From Succinivibrionaceae bacterium (GTDB lineage Bacteria; Pseudomonadota; Gammaproteobacteria; Enterobacterales; Succinivibrionaceae): DNA of 59,586 nt. The DNA lies in assembly GCA_017480795.1 (NCBI GenBank), contig JAFURY010000011.1, positions 1-59,586 on the forward strand, written 5' to 3'. Of the stretch, positions 52,930 to 59,586 are shown piece by piece (position 1 is the stretch's first letter; every line of letters starts with the position of its first letter). Below the pieces are notes generated by a model. The model was not told the origin of the DNA. It made no database searches and saw only the letters and a program-made list of their open reading frames with translations. The position numbers and the translations under genes were made by a program.

Positions 52930-55806
52930 TCACGCCTCCGCTCCGCCCATCTTCACCTCCCTCATCCACCTGCCGTCGGTGCTGAGCTCGTAAAGATGAT
53001 CAAAAAGAGCGCGCTGTCTGCGGATGCTTTCCCCAGCCTGCAGCCAGTAGGCCTCGTTGGCCATGGAGCCGATGACCAGCTCATAGAAACGGTTGTGCTC
53101 CGCCTGACGGCGACGGCGCACCAGATTCGCCAGCTGCTCGGAAAAATCAATCTGACCGTCGGTGACGCAAAGCACATCCGATCGGTAGAAGCGGGGATCG
53201 TTCTGCATCAGAGTGAGACATTCCTGCAGAGCCTCGTCCAGATCGGATCCGCCGTTGAAGCTCTTGTTCAGAAACACCAGCAGTTTGTCCTCGGCGTCCT
53301 CGTCGTCCTCTTTCAGCAGAAGCTTTTCGATATGCACCGAAAAGTTGATAATGTAGCAGTCTCTCCTGGCGGCGTGGCTTTTAAGAGCCAGACTCATCAC
53401 CACCGCCTTGGCGTAGCTTTCGGGAACGCCCTGCATGGAAGAGCTGGTGTCGACGCACAGCACCACCGGTCCTCTGCCCTTGCGGGGAGAACTTTTGATA
53501 CGCTCGTTTCCGCCGTAGCTGACATCGGCAATGCCGTCAAGATCAAACCGCAGCAGGTTGCTTTCAAGGTAATTGACGTCAAAGACCGGCTCGGTATCCT
53601 CATCGGCAATCTTCACCAGTTCCTCGGGCAGAACGTAATTGATTTGGTTGCCAAGAGTAATTCCGGACATGGATTCCAGCATATCCGGATGGCGGGTCCT
53701 GTCCCGGCGGCCAGAGCCGAATCTGACCTTCGCCTCCGCGCTGCGATCAAGCTCCATTTTTTTGCCCAGCAGATTCAGCAGCTTCTGAATGCCCGTATTG
53801 TTCTCCACCACCGAAAAATAGTGAAGGTAGTCGCTCATGTCGTCCCGGGTGAGATATCCCTCGCTGACGCCGGGACCAAGAAAGCGCTGCCCCTTGCCGC
53901 TGACCAGCTCGTCGGCCAGATCGTTGAACCAGTTGTCCACTTCCCTGGCGAACTTCTCTGCAGGATCCGAAGCTGCGGACGCCTGATCATCATCGGCGCC
54001 GTACACGTCATCCTGGGGTTCACCTTCTCTTCCCCCGGAACCGTCGCCATCAGCATCTTTCCAACTGCCGGTGAGCCAGTACTGATGAGTCCAGAAGTTA
54101 TCAGGATTGGGATCGCAGGCCCCGGTCTCGTCATAGTTTCCGCTGCCAAGTCCCAGATCGTTGAGCATATCCTCAAGGGATTCAAAGCCAAGTCCTTCGC
54201 CTTCATCCCCGCCTTCTGCTCCGGCATCGGCAAGAGCGTACCGTCCGGTTCCCGTGGCGCCATCGGGAACAGTCTGCGACTTCTGAACGCTCTCGCCCCG
54301 GGAGTTTTCCCGGGCGATGCCGGTGTTGCCGGCAGTCGCTGATCCCATCAGTTCGGACAGGTCGATAACCGGAATGTCCGACGCGCCGGAGACTCCGTCT
54401 GCAGCGCCGCCGTCGCCGCGCTCTCCTGAGACCGTCCCGTCGGCAGCGTCTGTTTCAGAAGTCTTCGCGCCGCCTTCAGGACCCGGCGCGCCGTCCCCGT
54501 CTTCAGCGCAGGACGCGCCGTCGGCGGCCGGTTCGCCTCCGTCATGTTCCGGAGTTTCCCTGGCTACGCCGCTGTCGGGTTCCGGCGACTTTCCGCTCTG
54601 CGGCGAGGTTTTGTTGCCAGCCTCGCCGAAACCGGCGCCTTCCTGATCCCTGCCTGCCGGCGACTGGCGGGAAGTCCTCTCTTCCGATGATTTGACGCCG
54701 GAGTTTTCCTGCTGGTTCCGACTTTCGCCGCTGAAACCTCCGCTCTGATCCTGCGTCTTGTTCTCTCCGGCGGCGTCTTCGGTTTGCTCGGCATTCGCCG
54801 CCCCGGACGGCATCCCGCCTCCCGAGCCGTCTGCCGCGGAATCCTGCGGTCTGTTCTCGGAACCGTCATCCGAATCCGGCCTCATGAGCTCGTCCGCAAG
54901 CCTGTCGTAGCGTCCGTCCTGCTCCCCTGATTCTCCCCTGGCATCGTCGGAGTTCGCCAGATCCAGCTCGTCCTTGGAAAAGTCGGCGCGGCGACCGTTG
55001 TTGGCGTTGGGATCAAAGGTATCTGAGGTATCAAGAGGCTTCCACTGGGACTTGGGCATCCTGCCGTCTGTCCCCAGCGGCAGAGTTCCGTCCTGCGCGA
55101 AGCTTTCCTGCTTGGTGTTGCCCAGTGTGGCCTGCTCGTATTTTTTGTCCCGACCGGAGGATTTTTTTCTTTTCCGAAGATCCGGACGCTTTTTCAGAAA
55201 CTGATCCGCCGGCAGGCTCATGCTGTTGCACAGTCTGACCTTGGCGGCCTTTTCCTCGAAATGCCTGGTCACCAGACTGCAGAACCGGGCGCTGAGATCG
55301 CTGAGATATTTCTTTTCGCAAGCGGATATTTTGGATTCCAGCATGGACAGCACCGAGGAATGGGCTCCCTCCAGAGAACTTCGGTTGCTCATCTGCTGCC
55401 TGGTGTAGGCGTTCCATTCCTCGATGGTGCCCTTCTGGCCGGGGGATTCCAGCTGGTAGTAGCTTTTGAAGTATTTTTTGAGAAGATCCAGCTTGTAGTG
55501 GGTGTTGACATGGAAGTAGCGCTGAAGGAGAGCGTGCTCCTCCACCAGCATGGAGCTAGAGAACTCGTCGGCCCCCGCCCGGCTCAGATCCCTTATGCGG
55601 TTCAGATCCCTCTGGTAGACGTCGTCGCTCTTCACCCGGTCGCGGAGCCTTGAGAAAACCTGACTGATGAAGCCGTCCACCGAGCGCTGCAGCACCGACA
55701 GATTCCGTGAACTGATGCCGCCCTTCTTTCCCTTTTCCGAATGAACCAGGCGATTTAGGGTGCGCTGAGCCTGATGCAGCAGCCAGTCATTCCCCCTGGT
55801 AGACAT
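52930..55806 (-). CDS. viaA: ViaA, VWA-domain partner of RavA, with a long acidic insert
   Basis: 958 residues (E. coli ViaA 483). The N-terminal helical half (1-240) and the C-terminal VWA domain (about 775-950) match ViaA. MIDAS motif DTSSS at 786-790 and FNGGSDLDEAL, then DVLCVTDG. In between, about residues 245-570, lies an extremely Asp/Glu/Gly/Ser-rich low-complexity stretch absent from E. coli ViaA, and then a folded-looking block DSSAEKFAREVDNWFNDLADELVSGKG. With RavA it forms a membrane-associated chaperone-like complex that affects aminoglycoside sensitivity and fumarate reductase in E. coli. ATG with GGAG upstream; overlaps ravA by 20 bp. Confidence 0.88.
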   Translation of the reverse strand: MSTRGNDWLLHQAQRTLNRLVHSEKGKKGGISSRNLSVLQRSVDGFISQVFSRLRDRVKSDDVYQRDLNRIRDLSRAGADEFSSSMLVEEHALLQRYFHVNTHYKLDLLKKYFKSYYQLESPGQKGTIEEWNAYTRQQMSNRSSLEGAHSSVLSMLESKISACEKKYLSDLSARFCSLVTRHFEEKAAKVRLCNSMSLPADQFLKKRPDLRKRKKSSGRDKKYEQATLGNTKQESFAQDGTLPLGTDGRMPKSQWKPLDTSDTFDPNANNGRRADFSKDELDLANSDDARGESGEQDGRYDRLADELMRPDSDDGSENRPQDSAADGSGGGMPSGAANAEQTEDAAGENKTQDQSGGFSGESRNQQENSGVKSSEERTSRQSPAGRDQEGAGFGEAGNKTSPQSGKSPEPDSGVARETPEHDGGEPAADGASCAEDGDGAPGPEGGAKTSETDAADGTVSGERGDGGAADGVSGASDIPVIDLSELMGSATAGNTGIARENSRGESVQKSQTVPDGATGTGRYALADAGAEGGDEGEGLGFESLEDMLNDLGLGSGNYDETGACDPNPDNFWTHQYWLTGSWKDADGDGSGGREGEPQDDVYGADDDQASAASDPAEKFAREVDNWFNDLADELVSGKGQRFLGPGVSEGYLTRDDMSDYLHYFSVVENNTGIQKLLNLLGKKMELDRSAEAKVRFGSGRRDRTRHPDMLESMSGITLGNQINYVLPEELVKIADEDTEPVFDVNYLESNLLRFDLDGIADVSYGGNERIKSSPRKGRGPVVLCVDTSSSMQGVPESYAKAVVMSLALKSHAARRDCYIINFSVHIEKLLLKEDDEDAEDKLLVFLNKSFNGGSDLDEALQECLTLMQNDPRFYRSDVLCVTDGQIDFSEQLANLVRRRRQAEHNRFYELVIGSMANEAYWLQAGESIRRQRALFDHLYELSTDGRWMREVKMGGAEA

Positions 55807-57742
55807 TGATCAGCTCCAAAAAGTCGTTTCTGGCCTTTCTCACGTCCGGGATCTGATCGAAGAAGATCTCCTTCAGCACCCGCTTGTCCTCCTGGGATAT
55901 GAAGAGTTCGTTGTCGATCTCCTCCAGGATCCGATCGAATATGGCGTCGTAGCGGGCGAAGTAGCTGTTCAGTTTTTCCTCCAGGGAGGCGATGATGCGA
56001 TGCTGCTTGATCAGTTCGATCATCTGTTTGATGGAGGTTATTTTGATAAGTTTTTTGATCTGCTGGCTCGGTCCGGTGATGACGATCTGCAGTCTTTCGC
56101 TGTCAAACTTGTTGATGTTGAACACCATGTCCAGCTGCCGCTCGAAACTCTCGTTGTAGATGGAATGGTAGTTGGCCCCCAGATCGTAGTTCAAAACCGG
56201 CATCCAGTATTCGGCGGAGGACTTGACCTCCTTCACCAGCAGCAGACGGTTTTCGCGGTCGATTTTCACGATGCGCATATCGATCTGCACGCCGTTTTTC
56301 AGAGCGTTGAAATCAAAGCCGTCGTCCGGCAGGCATTCCAGCTGGCCGCAGAACAGAATGTCGCGTCTTGGCGCCTTCACCACCCGGCACTTGATCTGCT
56401 GTCCGATTTCCAGCTGCATGTCGGTGAGGGCGGACTCGAAGGTGATCTTGTTCACCGAGGTGGAGGTCTTGCGGCGGGAGTATCGGGGCACGGACTCGCT
56501 GAGCTGATCGAAAAACAGTTCGCCGCCGCGGGATACGATCTGCACGTTGTCGCGTCTCAGACCGGCGGTGATTTCGTTCAAAGCGGCGATGCAGGTTCTG
56601 AGTTTCGACATCAGTTCGTCGGTTCCTCCCGGTCCGTCCCGATCCATCTCTCTGCGCACGGCGTCCTGCAGTTCAGGCGGAAACAGTTCTCCCTCGGCGA
56701 ACTCCCGCACGGTGTCGGTCACCAGGGAATTGAAACTCTCCATATCCGAAGATGTATTCCAGAGGCAGTACCTCAGCACGAAGAAATCTCTGATCCTCAC
56801 CGATGAGCGACCGTTGAAGAAGGCCGAAGCCTTCAGCAGCCGGATGATCTGAAACCAGCGCCGGTCCGACACATAGGACAGGTGGCCATACTGGCTCTCG
56901 CTCTCGGATCCCAGTTCGAAATCGTCATCCACGTCGTCCCGATCCAGATCGGTGAGATCCACGTTGTCGGCGATGATTCCCCTCATGTGCACCACAGCCT
57001 CGGCGCACTTTTCCGGAAATGTCACGTCGTCGATCTTCTCAAGCCAGGCGCGGTACTCCTCGTCCCGCACCGCAAGACTCATGGGCATGGGCTGGAGTCT
57101 GCCGGTGTTCTGATCGGTGATCATCTTCTTGAATGTCTCCCGGGTGCGCACCGGATTCACCAGAAGCCTCACCAGAAAACGGTCGTAGAGGGCGTCAAGA
57201 CCCGCCTCGTGCAACGGCACCTCGTTGGATGCCGAGATCAGTGATTTGAGGGGAACTCTCATAATTTCGGAGCCGTTATGGTAGCGATGCTCGTTGATGA
57301 GAGTCAGAAGAGTGTTCAGCACCGCCGGAGAGGATTTCCAGATCTCGTCCAGAAAGGCGAAATCAGCCTCGGCAAGGAATCCGGATGTCAGCCGGTGGTA
57401 GCGGTCGTTCTTCAGCTCCTTGATGGAAACCGGACCGAAAAGCTCCTCCGGGGTGCAGAAGCGGTGCATGAGGTGCTCGAAATATCTTGAATTTTCAAAA
57501 ATCGAAGCTATGCGGCGGGAGATCATGCTTTTGCCAGTTCCCGGCGGTCCGAAGAGAAAGACGTTCTGTCCCGCCAGCACCGCCAGCACGCATATTTTGA
57601 TGATATCGTCACGATCGTACAGGCCGGAGCTGATGACCTGAATGATTTGGGCGATCCGATCTCTGATCCCTTTGCCTGCCTCATCCGCCGCACCCGCCAG
57701 CGCGGAGCCGGATGCTCTTATGTCTGAATTAAGCGTACTCAA
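55787..57742 (-). CDS. ravA: RavA, MoxR-family AAA+ ATPase
   Basis: 651 residues (E. coli 498). AAA+ module: Walker A GPPGTGKS (65-72), Walker B FAFLDEIWK (128-136), HRFCTPEELFGP loop, SxNE-type sensor (ASNEVPL), ALYDRFLVRL. The C-terminal region is about 150 residues longer than in E. coli and ends in helices. Hexameric ATPase working with ViaA. The start is TTG 57742; no ATG or GTG precedes the AAA core and no good ribosome site is seen, so low translation is possible. Promoter extended -10 at 57793-57801. Confidence 0.9.
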   Translation of the reverse strand: MSTLNSDIRASGSALAGAADEAGKGIRDRIAQIIQVISSGLYDRDDIIKICVLAVLAGQNVFLFGPPGTGKSMISRRIASIFENSRYFEHLMHRFCTPEELFGPVSIKELKNDRYHRLTSGFLAEADFAFLDEIWKSSPAVLNTLLTLINEHRYHNGSEIMRVPLKSLISASNEVPLHEAGLDALYDRFLVRLLVNPVRTRETFKKMITDQNTGRLQPMPMSLAVRDEEYRAWLEKIDDVTFPEKCAEAVVHMRGIIADNVDLTDLDRDDVDDDFELGSESESQYGHLSYVSDRRWFQIIRLLKASAFFNGRSSVRIRDFFVLRYCLWNTSSDMESFNSLVTDTVREFAEGELFPPELQDAVRREMDRDGPGGTDELMSKLRTCIAALNEITAGLRRDNVQIVSRGGELFFDQLSESVPRYSRRKTSTSVNKITFESALTDMQLEIGQQIKCRVVKAPRRDILFCGQLECLPDDGFDFNALKNGVQIDMRIVKIDRENRLLLVKEVKSSAEYWMPVLNYDLGANYHSIYNESFERQLDMVFNINKFDSERLQIVITGPSQQIKKLIKITSIKQMIELIKQHRIIASLEEKLNSYFARYDAIFDRILEEIDNELFISQEDKRVLKEIFFDQIPDVRKARNDFLELINVYQGE

Positions 57743-57792
57743 TTGAAAAACCGCAGAAACAAAAATACCACAAACACATTTTCACGTCCGAG

Positions 57793-57801
57793 ATTGTAAC
57801 A
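57793..57801 (-). promoter_or_regulatory. ravA promoter, extended -10
   Basis: Minus strand TGTTACAAT (57801-57793), extended -10 with five of six consensus bases and no clear -35. Leader of about 45 nt. Confidence 0.5.
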
Positions 57802-58018
57802 CCCGCAGGCCGTGATCGTCTGTGGCGACAGTCACCGATTTTCACGGATCCGCGGAATTGAGGGGGAATTGGAGGACGGACGGGACCTGGTCAAACTGCC
57901 CTTTGCGATCAAGGAATACGGAGGCCGCAATGTATTTTCGGGGACAAAACGATTAGAATCGGAAATCGAGGCTTTGTGGTTGTGGCCGCGGATCTGAAGC
58001 GGCTGTCGGGAGATTTTT

Positions 58019-59377
58019 ATGTTCAGATATCTTGCATTCGCAGCCGGAGCGCTGATGTTGCTGCCCCTGACTGTTTATTCCGCAAGACAGGGCGACATCC
58101 GATTCGCCCTGTTCTACGCAGCCCTGCTGATCACTCTTTTTCTCATCTGTTTTCTCAATCCATTTTCCACCGGCGACAGCAAAAACTCTAAAGCAGGCGA
58201 TGACCAGCGCTCTGCCCAAGCCATTCTTGATCGCCCGGTCATGCACAGCAGGGAGCCTGAACTGAAGACATCGGCGGAGGATGCAACGACAGGAAGCACA
58301 TGTTTCCGGGATCCGCCGGATGCACAGGAACATCGGCTTGATGAAGAGACCCCTGTAATCGATTTTTCAAAGCTGAGATCGGGATCCGATATGCCATCCG
58401 GCGAAGAATCCGAAACTGTCGAAGCGGCCCGTCCGTCTGCGCAGAGAGAAAACCAGGCGAAGGAAGGAGCACCGGCGGTTTTCTCAGCCTCCGTTCTGAC
58501 CACCGATGCCGATCATCCTGCCGCAAGACATGCTCCCCAGCAGCAGACTCACCCTTCACATGGCCGGATCCGGAAGAATCCTCCTCCGGCCCAGGCCATC
58601 CGCAGCGGTCCGGCCACAACCATGCTGGTGCAGGAATGCGAAAGCGTCGACAGCATTCTGATGGGATCCCTGGATCGGCGGATTGAAATAACCAGGCAGG
58701 AGGTGGGAGGATATCTGGTTCAGACCACGGTGATCACCGAAAAGAAAGTGCTGGAGCAGTCCGAAACCACCAGAACGCTAAAGGCCCTGGGCCTCAGCGC
58801 CAACATACTCGACGACGACGAGGAGCCGTCGGATATCCGCAACATGCGGATATCCGGAGAGCAGAATAAAGAGGAGCGAAGCGACAGTGCCCGCGAGAAA
58901 GAGTTCCACCCTCTGGCATACACCTTCAGAATCCTGAAATTCATATTCATGCTCACCATTGTCTGCGCACTGATCATCGCTGCGGTATGGATCGCAGGCA
59001 GCATGTACGCCAAGGACAAGACCAGATCAGGCTTTGACGATATCGTCAGGTCAATAGAGCCTGTGAGAAAACAGGTGGAGATCTGCATCGCCTCCGAAGG
59101 TCCAAGATACGTGAACGTCTGCAGCAACAAGCGCCGTTCGGAAAGCGCCGGTTGGGATCTTTCGGACCGCTACATCAGCAACCACAAGGATCCCAATATA
59201 GCGTCCATCCGAGTGGACGGAGGAACCATCACCGTCTATGCAAATTACGACCACGAGTTCAGAGGAGCCACCTACATCAGCGTGCCCACCAGGCTTGAAA
59301 GCGGCAAAATCCGCTGGGACATGAGTCCGGAATCCACCTGTCTTGCCCAGGAGATCTGCTCCGGACAGAAACCATAG
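58019..59377 (+). CDS. Two-span membrane protein with pilin-like C-terminal head
   Basis: 452 residues, not recognised as a family. Two N-terminal hydrophobic helices (1-21 and 28-46), a disordered region of about 250 residues (Glu/Ser/Pro-rich), a third hydrophobic helix (about 303-327, FIFMLTIVCALIIAAVWIAGSM), then a compact 120-residue head. The head has pilin features: a helix running on from the membrane (YAKDKTRSGFDDIVRSIEP), paired cysteines (C361, C373 and a C-terminal pair), repeated strands and a ...IRWDMSPES...CSGQKP end like pilin C-terminal loops. There is no prepilin leader. It may be a pilus-assembly or receptor protein; that is inference. ATG with GGGAG upstream. Confidence 0.6.
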   Translation: MFRYLAFAAGALMLLPLTVYSARQGDIRFALFYAALLITLFLICFLNPFSTGDSKNSKAGDDQRSAQAILDRPVMHSREPELKTSAEDATTGSTCFRDPPDAQEHRLDEETPVIDFSKLRSGSDMPSGEESETVEAARPSAQRENQAKEGAPAVFSASVLTTDADHPAARHAPQQQTHPSHGRIRKNPPPAQAIRSGPATTMLVQECESVDSILMGSLDRRIEITRQEVGGYLVQTTVITEKKVLEQSETTRTLKALGLSANILDDDEEPSDIRNMRISGEQNKEERSDSAREKEFHPLAYTFRILKFIFMLTIVCALIIAAVWIAGSMYAKDKTRSGFDDIVRSIEPVRKQVEICIASEGPRYVNVCSNKRRSESAGWDLSDRYISNHKDPNIASIRVDGGTITVYANYDHEFRGATYISVPTRLESGKIRWDMSPESTCLAQEICSGQKP

Positions 59378-59458
59378 CGCCATTGCCTGTTTTAAAAATT
59401 TGGGCTCCAAGCAAAAAAATTTCTGTATTTCTGAAAAGGCTGTTCATACCCCGGGATC

Positions 59459-59537
59459 TTTTGTGAAGTCCGTCACAAAATTGGAATGTGACATATAATG
59501 TCATTACTAATATTATTGTGTAAGTATTACGTAATAC
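59459..59537. promoter_or_regulatory. CRP-like site and palindromic promoter region at the window edge
   Basis: TTTTGTGA-N6-TCACAAAA (59459-59480) is a perfectly symmetric 22-bp CRP-type site. TGACAT-ATA-ATGTCA (59489-59503) is a 15-bp palindrome containing TATAAT. GTATTACGTAATAC (59524-59537) is a perfect 14-bp palindrome. The regulated gene lies beyond the window. Confidence 0.65.
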
Positions 59538-59586
59538 CAGTACTCGAACGCTGCTGGGTATAGTAAAATAGGCGAGAAACGGAAAA

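Noticed and set aside
52664..52993. Plus-strand frame of 109 codons before viaA
   Set aside because: No ribosome site, overlaps the viaA 3' end; the minus strand of the same stretch looks more protein-like.

Overview
The window reads as a chromosomal segment of a GC-rich gammaproteobacterium. The block thrS-infC-rpmI-rplT ... pheS-pheT-ihfA has the enterobacterial order, and RNase E, TtcA, UspE, an IHF-alpha with GRRVVTF, RavA/ViaA and a YhiI-RbbA-YhhJ-type exporter all fit this class. The many Sel1-repeat and BspA/DUF285-repeat proteins, the short intergenic gaps and the absence of mobile elements suggest a host-associated member of the Aeromonadales, perhaps a Succinivibrionaceae gut anaerobe. 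That placement is inference from gene content only.

Left part (1-15.2 kb): a DUF945-like envelope protein; a zinc-ribbon/transmembrane/DUF285 protein; a cysteine-rich Sel1 protein; rne behind a long leader with three hairpins; uspE; a run of four exported proteins (unknown, leucine-rich repeat, unknown, possible DUF3829); and ttcA. Middle (15.1-28.4 kb): the translation block on the minus strand. It reads thrS (with a tRNA-Thr anticodon-arm mimic in its leader), infC (apparent AUA start), rpmI, rplT and a terminator. It is then broken by a GGDEF/degenerate-EAL membrane protein and by a ~2.5 kb AT-rich island carrying an AIPR-family (abortive infection) gene in the opposite direction. It resumes with pheS, pheT, ihfA and cobB.

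28.7-38.6 kb: a small P-loop ATPase, two GNAT acetyltransferases, two Sel1-repeat proteins in one operon, a membrane metallophosphoesterase, a CesT-like type III secretion chaperone followed by a probable effector, and a type IV pilin. 38.9-49.8 kb: a Nudix hydrolase overlapping a Zn/Cd-type P1B ATPase with duplicated metal-binding domains. After it comes an outer-membrane factor, an ABC-2 permease, a double-ABC/permease fusion and a HlyD-like adaptor, forming a tripartite exporter divergent from a MarR regulator with three operator copies between them.

49.9-59.6 kb: a cytoplasmic 24-residue-repeat DUF285 protein, two unrecognised small genes, a decayed patch with CTAG-rich decamer repeats, ravA-viaA with a greatly enlarged ViaA, a two-span membrane protein with a pilin-like head, and at the right edge a CRP-like site and palindromes belonging to a gene outside the window. 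No rRNA, tRNA, CRISPR array or insertion sequence was seen.
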